Positions 6,303-13,547 of a stretch of DNA of 13,585 nt are shown in pieces. The notes under the pieces were generated by a model, which was not told where the DNA came from, did no database searches, and saw only the letters and a list, made by a program, of their open reading frames with translations. The translations under genes were made by a program, and so were the position numbers. Each line of letters begins with the position of its first letter. The first letter of the stretch is position 1. The stretch lies in NCBI GenBank assembly GCA_035713725.1, contig DASTMZ010000161.1, forward strand, positions 1 to 13,585. The letters are read 5' to 3'. The stretch comes from DASQPR01 sp035713725 (GTDB lineage Bacteria; Actinomycetota; Actinomycetes; Mycobacteriales; Micromonosporaceae).

Positions 6303-8150
6303 ATGCGGTCAGAGCCGGGGGTGTTGAGCCAAGGGCTCGCCGTGTTGGGCCGGGCGATCCGGGACGAACCTCGGATCTTCGCGTTCGCGGTCACCGGCAG
6401 CTGCATGTTCGGCCTTGCCACGGTCGCCACCGCATACGTGATCGGCGACGTCGTCGGCGACGTGATCGAGCCGGCGTTCGCCCACCACCGGGTCGACGTG
6501 GCGGCGTCCAGCCTCGGCGCCCTCGCCATCCTTGGCATCGCCGCGATCCGCGTGCTCGGCATCTTCGGCCGGCGGCTCGGCGCCGGCGCGATGCAATACC
6601 GTCTGCAGGCCCGGTACCGTCGCGCGGTCACCCGCCGCTACCTCGAACTCCCGCTCGCGTGGCACCAGCGGCATGCGACCGGCACGTTGCTGTCCAACGC
6701 GAACGCGGACGTGGAGGCGGCGTGGTATCCGATCGCGCCGCTGCCGTTCGCGGTGGGTACGGTCGTGATGCTGATCGGCGCGGTCGTCTCGCTGTTCGTG
6801 GTGGACTGGGCGCTGGCGCTGGTGAGTTGCGCGGTCTTCCCGGGACTGTTCGGAGCGAACCTCTGGTACGCCCGGCGAATGTCGCCGCGCATCTCGCGTG
6901 CCCAGCAACTGCGTGCCGAGGTGTCCGCCGCGGCGCACGAGAGCTTCGACGGCGCGCTGGTCGTCAAGACCATGGGCCGGGAGACCTACGAGACGCAACG
7001 GTTCGCCATCAAGGCCGCCGAACTGCGATCGGCGATGATCAACGTCGGCCGGGTGCGAGGTCTGTTCGACCCGATCCTCGATGCGCTGCCGAGCCTCGGA
7101 ACGCTCGCCGTACTGATCGTCGGTGGCGTACGGCTTCGCCAGGGCGCCGTCAGCCTGCCCGAGGTGATCAGCGTCGCGTTCCTGTTCAGCGTGCTCGCCG
7201 TCCCGGTACGAGCGATCGGCTTCGTGCTCGGCGAGCTGCCCCGTGCGGCGGTCGGCTTCGGTCGGGTGGCCAACGTGCTGGCCGCCACCGGTCAGATGAA
7301 CTACGGCACTACGACGCTCGACTCGGCCGGCGACGGTCCAGTTGACCTGCGCTTCGAGAACGTCTCGTTCGCGTACCCGTCCGGACCGCCGGTGCTCCGC
7401 GACGTCACGTTCACCGTGCCGGCCGGCGCCACGGTCGCCGTCGTCGGACCGACCGGCGCCGGCAAGTCGACCATCGCCTCGCTCGCGGTCCGGTTGATGG
7501 ATCCGGCGGACGGCCAGATCCTGCTCGGCGGCACCGCGATCGCCGAGCTCAGCGCGGCAAGCCTCGCGGACACCGTGGCGCTCGTGCCGCAGGTTCCGTT
7601 CGTCTTCGACGACACGGTGGCCGGCAACGTGGCGCTCGAGCGCGCCGGCATCGACGACGAAACGGTGGCCGAGGCGTTGCGTGTCGCCCAGGCCGAGCGG
7701 TTCGTGGCGGCCCTGCCGGCCGGCACCGAGACCGGGGTGGGGGAGCGGGGCACGTCGCTGTCCGGCGGGCAGCGCCAGCGATTGACGCTCGCCCGTGCGC
7801 TGGCCGGCCGGCCGCGCGTACTGGTGATCGACGACGCGACGAGCGCCGTTGACCCGCGCGTGGAGGGGGCGATCCTGGCCGCGCTGCGGGACCGTACGCG
7901 GGGCTCGGTCGCCTCGATCCTGGTGGTGGCCTATCGTCGCGCCACGATCGCGCTCGCCGACCTGGTGGTCTACGTCGAGTCGGGCCGCGTGGTAGCAACC
8001 GGTACGCACGAGGAACTGCTCGCCACCGTCGGCGGGTACGCGGCGCTGGTCACCGCGTACGAGACCGCGGAACATGATGCAGGGCGCTCAGAACTAGTCG
8101 CCGGCGCAGCCCGAAGCGATCCCGAAGACGACCGGGAGCTGGTGGGATGA
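6303..8150 (+). CDS. Heterodimeric ABC exporter, subunit 1 (degenerate-site half-transporter), 615 aa
   Basis: This is a half-transporter of the type I (MsbA/TM287-like) exporter fold. About six membrane helices lie in residues 15-320, followed by a nucleotide-binding domain. Motifs: A-loop Tyr in VSFAYPSG; Walker A at 382-390 (GPTGAGKST); Q-loop Gln kept (VALVPQVPFVFDDTV); intact signature LSGGQ at 486-490; Walker B LVIDDATSAVD with D510. The catalytic-Glu position is Asp511, and the switch-His position is Tyr544 (VVAYRRATI). These two changes mark it as the subunit whose own Walker motifs form the non-hydrolytic site. The start at 6303 is chosen for the GGAG site 6 nt upstream; an in-frame ATG at 6174 would add 43 Arg-rich residues. 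Its stop overlaps the ATG of subunit 2 (ATGA), which argues for equal expression and a heterodimer. The substrate is unknown. Confidence 0.95.
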   Translation: MRSEPGVLSQGLAVLGRAIRDEPRIFAFAVTGSCMFGLATVATAYVIGDVVGDVIEPAFAHHRVDVAASSLGALAILGIAAIRVLGIFGRRLGAGAMQYRLQARYRRAVTRRYLELPLAWHQRHATGTLLSNANADVEAAWYPIAPLPFAVGTVVMLIGAVVSLFVVDWALALVSCAVFPGLFGANLWYARRMSPRISRAQQLRAEVSAAAHESFDGALVVKTMGRETYETQRFAIKAAELRSAMINVGRVRGLFDPILDALPSLGTLAVLIVGGVRLRQGAVSLPEVISVAFLFSVLAVPVRAIGFVLGELPRAAVGFGRVANVLAATGQMNYGTTTLDSAGDGPVDLRFENVSFAYPSGPPVLRDVTFTVPAGATVAVVGPTGAGKSTIASLAVRLMDPADGQILLGGTAIAELSAASLADTVALVPQVPFVFDDTVAGNVALERAGIDDETVAEALRVAQAERFVAALPAGTETGVGERGTSLSGGQRQRLTLARALAGRPRVLVIDDATSAVDPRVEGAILAALRDRTRGSVASILVVAYRRATIALADLVVYVESGRVVATGTHEELLATVGGYAALVTAYETAEHDAGRSELVAGAARSDPEDDRELVG

Positions 8151-9946
8151 GCGGCTCGCAGACGGCCACCCGCGACCAGGTCCACCCGGCCAACGTCGAG
8201 TCGACGTGGCGGGTGTTGCGGCGCGGCCTCGCGCTCACGCCGCAGGTGCGCGCCGGGCTCGCCGGCACGATCGGTCTCGCCGCGATCGGCACGTGTGGCA
8301 AGGTCGCCATCCCGATCGCGATCCAGCAGGGCATCGACAAGGGACTGTCGGCGTCGGGCGGCCCGAACCTGCGAGTGCTGGTCGAGATCGTCGCGATCAC
8401 GGTGCTCGTGCTGTCGATCACGCTCTACTGCACGTACCTGATGAACGTGCGGCTATACACCGTCAGCGAGACGGCGCTCGCGAGCGTCCGCACCCGTACG
8501 TTCCGCCACATCCACGACCTCTCGATGCTGCACCAGCAGTCCGAGCGGCGGGGATCACTGGTCGCGCGGGTGTCCACCGACGTTGACCAGATCAGCCAAT
8601 TCCTGCAGTGGGGCGGCGTGATCCTGCTGGTCAGCGTCGGCCAGTTGGTGCTCACCACGGTCGTGATGGCGACCTACTCGTGGCAGCTCACCGCGCTCGT
8701 CTGGCTCGCGTTCCTGCCGCTGGCGGTGGTCATCCGGGTCTTCCAGAAGCGGCTGTCGCGCCGCTACACGGCGGTTCGCGAGCGCATCGGTGCGATGCTC
8801 GCCGCGGTCGCCGAGAGCGTCGTCGGGGCCAGCGTCATCCGGGCGTACGGCGTGCAGGGCCGCACGCGGCGCCGCATCGACGACGCGATCGAGGCGAACC
8901 GGGAAGCGCAATACCGCGCGCAGCGGACCAACGTGATCAGCTTCGTGACCGGCGAGATCGCGACCGCGCTCGCCACCGCCGGAACCGTGGTGGTCGGTGT
9001 GATCCTCGGCGTGCAGGGGCACCTCACGCTCGGCCAGCTGACCGCGTTCCTGTTCCTCGTCACGCTGTTTGTGCAGCCCGTACAGATCGCGACCGAGGTG
9101 CTCAACGAGGCACAGAACGCGATCGCCGGCTTCCGCCGTGTGCTCGACGTCCTCGAGACGCCGCCAGACGTCGCCGATCCGGGCGAAGACGGCGTCACGC
9201 TGCCGAGCGGCGCGGTCGAGATCCGCTTCGTCGACGTCGGGTTCGCCTATCCGGGCGGGCCGGAGGTGCTCTCCGACGTCGACCTGACGATCACCGCGCG
9301 CACCAAGGTCGCCATCGTCGGGGAGACCGGCAGCGGCAAGACCACGTTCGCCAAGCTGCTCACCCGCTTGATGGATCCGAGCCGCGGCGAGGTGCGGCTG
9401 TCCGGCGTGGCGCTCGGCGACGTGGCGTTCGACTCGCTGCGCGAACGGGTCGTCATGGTGCCGCACGACGGGTTCCTCTTCGACGCGTCGGTCGCGGACA
9501 ACGTGCGCTTCGGCGGCGACGAGTCCGACCAGCGGATTGTCGAGGTCTTCGCCGAACTCGGGCTGGCCGACTGGGTCGACGGGCTGCCGGCGGGGGTGGG
9601 CACCGCGGTCGGGGAGCGCGGCGAGGCGATGTCGGTCGGCGAGCGGCAGCTCATCGCGCTTGCGCGCGCCTACCTCGCCGACCCGGATCTGCTCGTTCTC
9701 GACGAGGCGACCAGCGCCGTCGATCCGGGCACCGAAGTACGGCTGCAGCGCGCACTCGAACGTGTCACGCGCGGGCGCACCACGGTTGCCATCGCGCACC
9801 GGCTGTCCACGGCGCAGGCCGCCGACGAGGTGATCGTCGTGGACCGCGGACGGATCGTGCAACGCGGCCCGCACCACGTGCTGGTGACCGAACCGGAGTC
9901 GGTCTACGGCCGCCTGCACGCCTCCTGGCTCGCACAGACCCGCTGA
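8147..9946 (+). CDS. Heterodimeric ABC exporter, subunit 2 (catalytic half-transporter), 599 aa
   Basis: This is the partner of subunit 1 and has the same architecture: about six membrane helices in residues 35-320 and a nucleotide-binding domain from about 345. Motifs: A-loop Tyr in VGFAYPGG; Walker A at 392-400 (GETGSGKTT); Walker B LVLDEATSAVD with D519 and catalytic Glu520; switch His551 (AIAHRLSTAQ). The signature is diverged to MSVGE (495-499) in place of LSGGQ. Its Walker motifs should pair with the intact LSGGQ of subunit 1 to make the working ATP site. The Q-loop reads VVMVPHDGFLFDASV, with His440 in place of Gln, unusual for the working site. Its ATG overlaps the stop of subunit 1. 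Bidirectional transport or substrate identity cannot be read from sequence; multidrug or lipid-like export is the usual family role. Confidence 0.95.
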   Translation: MSGSQTATRDQVHPANVESTWRVLRRGLALTPQVRAGLAGTIGLAAIGTCGKVAIPIAIQQGIDKGLSASGGPNLRVLVEIVAITVLVLSITLYCTYLMNVRLYTVSETALASVRTRTFRHIHDLSMLHQQSERRGSLVARVSTDVDQISQFLQWGGVILLVSVGQLVLTTVVMATYSWQLTALVWLAFLPLAVVIRVFQKRLSRRYTAVRERIGAMLAAVAESVVGASVIRAYGVQGRTRRRIDDAIEANREAQYRAQRTNVISFVTGEIATALATAGTVVVGVILGVQGHLTLGQLTAFLFLVTLFVQPVQIATEVLNEAQNAIAGFRRVLDVLETPPDVADPGEDGVTLPSGAVEIRFVDVGFAYPGGPEVLSDVDLTITARTKVAIVGETGSGKTTFAKLLTRLMDPSRGEVRLSGVALGDVAFDSLRERVVMVPHDGFLFDASVADNVRFGGDESDQRIVEVFAELGLADWVDGLPAGVGTAVGERGEAMSVGERQLIALARAYLADPDLLVLDEATSAVDPGTEVRLQRALERVTRGRTTVAIAHRLSTAQAADEVIVVDRGRIVQRGPHHVLVTEPESVYGRLHASWLAQTR

Positions 9947-9975
9947 CCGTTCGGCTACCCGTCCAGTTGAGGGGG

Positions 9976-10007
9976 CGTCAGCCGTCGCGGAGTGGACCGC
10001 GTTGACG
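9976..10007 (+). terminator. Hairpin downstream of the exporter operon
   Basis: CGTCA (9976-9980) pairs with TGACG (10003-10007), and the inner CGCGG (9986-9990) pairs with CCGCG (9997-10001) around a 6-nt loop, with an asymmetric internal bulge. It begins 30 nt after the exporter stop codon. There is no T-run, as is common for high-GC terminators. The structure is modest, so this is a weak call. Confidence 0.35.
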
Positions 10008-10083
10008 AGCGGCCCCAGAATGGGCGTCGACACGCCGTGTGGCGCATGTTGCCGCTGTGCCTGATGACAATGTGCCGACTCAG

Positions 10084-10129
10084 TGTGACAAATCGAGCTA
10101 TATGTACGATCAAGGGGCAAGATGTCCGC
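10084..10129 (+). promoter_or_regulatory. Possible promoter and ribosome site of the barrel-protein gene
   Basis: A locally AT-rich stretch precedes the gene. TACGAT at 10105-10110 resembles a -10 box, with TGTGACA at 10084-10090 as a poor -35 match at a short spacing of about 14 nt. AAGGGG at 10112-10117 is a possible ribosome site, 12 nt from the chosen ATG. Its own promoter is plausible because the exporter ends 183 bp upstream with a hairpin between. Confidence 0.3.
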
Positions 10130-11224
10130 ATGGCCGTCACCTCCACGCGCCGCCCTCGGCACGTCGCAAAGCACCTCCCGCCCATCCAGCCCCACCGGCG
10201 GCGGCGCCGGAAGCGTGGGCTGATCGCGGCAGCCGTCGTGATTGCGCTGGTCGCGGCCGGCGTCACGGCGGTGCTCTGGTTTCCCCGGCCGAAGCACGCG
10301 GCGCTGGCCAGCCAGAACGCGAAGACGAGCGGGCATGCGTCGCCGTCGCCGACGCCAGCGCCGTTCGATCCGAACGTGGGCGCCATCCTGCCCACCGACC
10401 GAGTGGTGGCCTATTACGCGGTGCCGGGCGCGCCCGCGACCGGACCGGCGTGGCAACTGTCGACATCGATGCTCGACCGGCTGCAGGCGCAGGGGGAGGT
10501 GTACCAGAAGCTCGATCCGGCGCACCCGGTCAAGCTCGGCATCGACCTCGTGGTGAGCGTGCCGGACCGGTTCAAGGGCAGCAGCGGAACGTACAGCCAC
10601 CATGTCAGCGCCGCCACCATCGAGCAGTACGTGGAGTTCTGCGAGAAGCACAATCTGCTGCTGTTCCTCGATCTCGACATCGGGTGGGCCGACCCGCTCA
10701 CCGAGCTGGAGTTCTTCACGCCCTATCTCAAGCTGCCGTTCGTCGAGGTCGCGATCGATCCGGAGTGGATGTTCCCGCGGCACAACGGGATCCCGGGCAA
10801 GAACCTGTCGAACGTACGCGCCAGCGACCTCAACCCGCTGATCGAGGCGGTCGCCGAGATGCCGATGAAGTATCACGTACCGCGAAAGATCATGATCATC
10901 CACCAGTACCGCGGTGACGGCGACGGCAAGGCGGACCCGTTCAACGCGAAGAGCTCGGAGATCGCGGACAAGCGCAACATCGTCAACGATCCGCGGGTCG
11001 ACCTCGTCATCCATATCGACTCAGTGGGCGGCTGGCCTGGTGACATCGCCGCCAAGGAGGACCAGTACCACCGCTGGGTCGCCGAGGACATGGTGAAATA
11101 CCAGAACTTCCAGTACGGCGGTTTCAAGATCTTCTACCAGATCGAATCGCGGAACAAGCTGATGACGCCGGCGCAGGTGATGTCCATGAGCCCGGCGCCG
11201 ATGGTCGTCACGTACGGCAACTGA
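10130..11224 (+). CDS. Membrane-anchored extracytoplasmic protein of unknown function, probable TIM-barrel-like fold, 364 aa
   Basis: I do not know a function or gene name. The N-terminus is strongly basic (RRRRRKR at 23-29), followed by one hydrophobic helix at 30-51 and a Ser/Pro/Thr linker to about residue 80, so the protein is probably a type II membrane protein with its main domain outside. The remaining 280 residues alternate strand-like and helix-like stretches, with acidic or aromatic residues at strand ends: VVAYYAVPG, LLLFLDLDIGWAD, FVEVAIDPEWMF, KIMIIHQYRGD, VDLVIHIDSVGGW, FKIFYQIES and a C-terminal VVTYGN. This looks like a (beta/alpha)8 barrel and resembles uncharacterised secreted proteins in actinobacteria and Chloroflexi. 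A glycosidase-like activity is conceivable but not shown. The upstream in-frame GTG at 9992 would add 46 residues ahead of the basic start and is less likely. Confidence 0.8.
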   Translation: MAVTSTRRPRHVAKHLPPIQPHRRRRRKRGLIAAAVVIALVAAGVTAVLWFPRPKHAALASQNAKTSGHASPSPTPAPFDPNVGAILPTDRVVAYYAVPGAPATGPAWQLSTSMLDRLQAQGEVYQKLDPAHPVKLGIDLVVSVPDRFKGSSGTYSHHVSAATIEQYVEFCEKHNLLLFLDLDIGWADPLTELEFFTPYLKLPFVEVAIDPEWMFPRHNGIPGKNLSNVRASDLNPLIEAVAEMPMKYHVPRKIMIIHQYRGDGDGKADPFNAKSSEIADKRNIVNDPRVDLVIHIDSVGGWPGDIAAKEDQYHRWVAEDMVKYQNFQYGGFKIFYQIESRNKLMTPAQVMSMSPAPMVVTYGN

Positions 11225-11241
11225 CCGTCGCACTTCGACGG
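11225..11241 (+). terminator. Small hairpin directly after the barrel-protein stop codon
   Basis: CCGTCG (11225-11230) pairs with CGACGG (11236-11241) around the loop CACTT. It starts on the first base after the TGA. It is short, and may be the first of two hairpins ending this transcript, followed 20 bp later by a much stronger one. Confidence 0.35.
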
Positions 11242-11261
11242 CGACCGACATTTGTCACGCC

Positions 11262-11292
11262 CATGTCCCCTCCGGCGCTCGGAGGGGACATG
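11262..11292. terminator. Strong bidirectional 13-bp terminator hairpin between convergent genes
   Basis: CATGTCCCCTCCG (11262-11274) and CGGAGGGGACATG (11280-11292) are perfect inverted repeats around a 5-nt loop, GCGCT. The element lies between the end of the rightward barrel-protein gene and the end of the leftward TetR gene, whose stop is 4 bp away, so it can serve both transcripts. There is no T-run on either side, as in many actinobacterial terminators. Confidence 0.85.
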
Positions 11293-11296
11293 AGCG

Positions 11297-11908
11297 TTAC
11301 TCAACGGCGGTTGTGAGGTCGAGCGCGCCGGTGAGGTAGTGCTGCACGTTCGGTCCGACCATCGCGGCGACCGTGTCGGCGTCGGCGCTCGCCAACGGTT
11401 CGATCTTCAGTACGTGCCGGGCCAGGCCCACACCGATCATCTGCGATGCAACCAGTGCGGCACGCGTCGGCGCCTCGGCCGGCGGTACGTCGACCTTCGC
11501 GATCACCCGCCGAAGCACCTGTGACGTCACGAACTCGCGCAGCATCCGGGCCGACCAGTCGTGTGCAAGTGCACTCCGGACGATCGCGATGAGCTTTGGG
11601 CCGCTGTGCGGGTCGTCCCACACCGACAGGAACATGCGGACGAGGCGTACGCCCAACAGGTCTGGGTCACCGTCGAGGATCTGGGGAATCAGCTCGCCCG
11701 GGTTGACGGGCGCACCGACGGTCGCGAGGAACAGCTGCTCCTTGGTGCCGAAGTAGTGGTGGACGAGGGCCGGGTCGACGGCGGCGCTGGTCGCGATGGT
11801 ACGGATCGACGCGCCGTCGAAGCCGCGTGCCGCGAACGCCTCCCGTGCCGCGTCGAGAATCGCCTCTCGCGTGTCCGGGCTGCCCTTGCGGCGGCCGGTG
11901 CGGGCCAT
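11297..11908 (-). CDS. TetR-family transcriptional regulator, 203 aa
   Basis: This is a dimeric DNA-binding repressor. The N-terminal helix-turn-helix domain covers about residues 12-60 (TREAILDAAREAFAARGF, then IRTIATSAAVDPALVHHYF and GTKEQLF). The C-terminal ligand domain resembles the TetR_C_16 type (LIAIVRSALAHDWSARMLRE, QMIGVGLARHVLKIEPLA). The start has a strong ribosome site, GAGGGGG, at 11914-11920 read leftward. It is the last gene of the leftward ATPase-permease-TetR group, 95 bp after the permease stop. By analogy with similar clusters it probably represses this exporter and is relieved by a transported or toxic ligand. No operator palindrome was recognised in the 38 bp visible before the operon's first gene. 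Confidence 0.93.
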   Translation of the reverse strand: MARTGRRKGSPDTREAILDAAREAFAARGFDGASIRTIATSAAVDPALVHHYFGTKEQLFLATVGAPVNPGELIPQILDGDPDLLGVRLVRMFLSVWDDPHSGPKLIAIVRSALAHDWSARMLREFVTSQVLRRVIAKVDVPPAEAPTRAALVASQMIGVGLARHVLKIEPLASADADTVAAMVGPNVQHYLTGALDLTTAVE

Positions 11909-11971
11909 CCGTACCCCCTCGTGAACGTCGTCCGCGGACCGATTGCGGCGCCGCGGACGGCGTTGTCGGAC

Positions 11972-12013
11972 GTCGCTCGTCGATGCTCGCCAGTCAGTGC
12001 TCGCTAGTCGGTG
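11972..12013 (-). repeat. Three imperfect 14-bp tandem units across the permease stop codon
   Basis: Read on the minus strand, the units are CACCGACTAGCGAG (12013-12000), CACTGACTGGCGAG (11999-11986) and CATCGACGAGCGAC (11985-11972). Units 1 and 2 differ at two positions, units 1 and 3 at three. The permease stop TAG lies in unit 1; the matching triplets in units 2 and 3 are TGG and GAG. The 12-base core CGACTAGCGAGC is identical to that at the AAA ATPase stop (5385-5396). Confidence 0.75.
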
Positions 12014-12741
12014 CGGCGTCGCAAGGTTGCCGCGGCCAGTGCCAGCGCGACCACCGCCGCGCCGACGATGATCCCGAAGTCGCGCCACATGATCGCGGTG
12101 GCGGCCGGGTGGCGGCCGATCTCCTCGAGCGCCTGGACGGCGTACGTCATCGGCAACACCTTCGAGATGCCGTAGAGCACGCCGACCATCTCGGCGCGCG
12201 GCGCGAACAGTCCACACAGGAACAGTTGCGGGAACACCACGGCGGGCATGAACTGGACGGCCTGGAACTCGGTGCGCGCGAACGCGCTGGCGAACAGCCC
12301 GATAGCCATGCCCAGGATGGCGTCGGCGACCGCGATGAGCACCACCAGCCAGACGTTGCCGGCTATGGTGAGGTTGAACGCCCAGTAGGCCACCGCGGTG
12401 AGCACCACGGCCTGCACGGCGGCGACGAGCCCGAACGCGAATGCGTAGCCGAACAGCAGGTCGAGTTTGGCCAGCGGGGTGGTGAGCAGGCGCTCGAGCG
12501 TGCCGGTCGTGCGTTCCCGCAGCATCGCGATGCTCGTGATGAGGAACATGAGCACGAACGGGAAGATGCCGAGCATGATCAGACCGACGTGGTTGAAGAT
12601 GAGCGCGTTGTCGTCGAACACGTAGTAGATCAACGTCAACAACAGCGCCGGTACGATGACGATCAGCGCGAGCGTTCGCTTGTCGTGGCGCAGCTGACCG
12701 AGCACGCGCTCGGTGGTGCTGGCAAGGATGCGCGGGTTCAT
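12004..12741 (-). CDS. ABC-2 type permease, DrrB-like, 245 aa
   Basis: This is the membrane subunit of an ABC-2 exporter, with about six hydrophobic segments: LALIVIVPALLLTLIYYVF, a second around LIMLGIFPFVLMFLITSIAM, then LLFGYAFAFGLVAAVQAVVL, VWLVVLIAVADAILGMAIGL, VVFPQLFLCGLF and a last helix near the C-terminus. Between helices 2 and 3 lies the ABC-2 consensus stretch RERTTGTLERLLTTPLAKLDLLFG, which usually contacts the ATPase. Length matches DrrB-type permeases. Its ATG overlaps the stop of the ATPase gene (ATGA), so the two are coupled. The frame stays open upstream, but that part is the ATPase gene in another frame. A drug, antibiotic or lipid is the likely substrate class. Confidence 0.94.
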   Translation of the reverse strand: MNPRILASTTERVLGQLRHDKRTLALIVIVPALLLTLIYYVFDDNALIFNHVGLIMLGIFPFVLMFLITSIAMLRERTTGTLERLLTTPLAKLDLLFGYAFAFGLVAAVQAVVLTAVAYWAFNLTIAGNVWLVVLIAVADAILGMAIGLFASAFARTEFQAVQFMPAVVFPQLFLCGLFAPRAEMVGVLYGISKVLPMTYAVQALEEIGRHPAATAIMWRDFGIIVGAAVVALALAAATLRRRTD

Positions 12742-13547
12742 GCCACCGTTCCTTCCGTTGCGTCGCGACGATCGTCGCCGGCCCGCGGCGTGGGTGCGCT
12801 GGACGTGTCGCGTGTGCCGGGTGTTCCGCCGGCGCGTGACGGATCGCGGATCAACTTGAGGAAGGCCGCTTCGAGGTCGTCCGTACCGGTTGCGGCTCGT
12901 ACCGCGGCGGGCGTGTCGTCCGCGATGATCGCGCCGTCCCGGATCATCACGAGTCGCTCGCACCGCCCGGCCTCGTCCATCACGTGGCTGGACACCACGA
13001 TCGTCGTACCGCCCGCGGCCAGCTCGCCGAAGCGCTGCCACAGCTCTTCACGCAGCACCGGATCTTGGCCGACGGTCGGTTCGTCGAGCACCAGAAGGCG
13101 CGGTTCGCCGAGCAGCGTGCACGCGAGCGACGCGCGACTGCGCTGCCCGCCGGAGAGGGTGCCAACGAGCTGATCCGCGGCGTCGGCCAGCCCGACGTCA
13201 CCGATGGCCTTGTCCACGTCCGCCTTCGTCATGCCCGGGTAGAGGCTCGCGAAGTAGCGCGCGTTTTCCCGTACGGTCAGGTCCGCGTACACGCTCGGGG
13301 CCTGGGTGAGGTAGCCGACCGTACGCCGGAGCACGGGATGGCCGGCCGGCTTGCCGAGCACCGTGACGGTGCCGGACTCGATCTTCTGCACGCCCACGAT
13401 TGCGCGCATGAGCGTGGTCTTGCCGCTTCCGCTCGGTCCGACCAGACCGGTAATCGATCCGGCCGGCAGGTGGGCGGTGACGCCCGCGAGCACCAGCCGG
13501 CCGCCGCGCTTGACGACGAGGTCGTCAATGGCGATGGCGACGTCCAT
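12738..13547 (-). CDS. ABC transporter ATPase, DrrA-like, 269 aa
   Basis: This cytoplasmic ATPase drives the permease encoded immediately downstream. Walker A is at residues 37-45 (GPSGSGKTT), Q-loop Gln82 (GYLTQAPSVYADLTVREN), signature LSGGQ at 131-135, Walker B LLVLDEPTVGQDP with D155 and E156, and switch His188 (VVSSHVMDEAGRC). The D-loop reads GQDP, where GLDP is most common. After the ATPase core comes a polar Pro/Gly/Arg/Thr tail of about 40 residues, longer than the core needs. The start at 13547 is fixed by AAGGAG at 13555-13560, 7 nt upstream; an ATG at 13580 in frame is less likely. It is the first visible gene of a leftward operon with the permease and TetR genes. The promoter is probably in or beyond the last 38 bp of the window. 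Confidence 0.95.
   Translation of the reverse strand: MDVAIAIDDLVVKRGGRLVLAGVTAHLPAGSITGLVGPSGSGKTTLMRAIVGVQKIESGTVTVLGKPAGHPVLRRTVGYLTQAPSVYADLTVRENARYFASLYPGMTKADVDKAIGDVGLADAADQLVGTLSGGQRSRASLACTLLGEPRLLVLDEPTVGQDPVLREELWQRFGELAAGGTTIVVSSHVMDEAGRCERLVMIRDGAIIADDTPAAVRAATGTDDLEAAFLKLIRDPSRAGGTPGTRDTSSAPTPRAGDDRRDATEGTVA

Noticed and set aside
6309..8075. 588-residue minus-strand open frame opposite exporter subunit 1
   Set aside because: Antisense of a complete ABC subunit; no recognisable motif.
8555..11014. 819-residue minus-strand open frame opposite exporter subunit 2 and the barrel protein
   Set aside because: It spans two genes and their intergenic gap, has no domain or hydrophobic pattern, and is Arg/Asp/His-rich like other antisense frames.
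11909..12003. Extension of the TetR frame upstream of 11908 toward the permease gene
   Set aside because: The extension runs antiparallel to no domain and has Arg-rich filler; the ATG at 11908 has a strong GAGGGGG ribosome site and a typical TetR start.
11827..13173. 448-residue plus-strand open frame opposite TetR, permease and ATPase
   Set aside because: Crosses three real gene boundaries; composition is Glu/Arg/His-rich shadow sequence.
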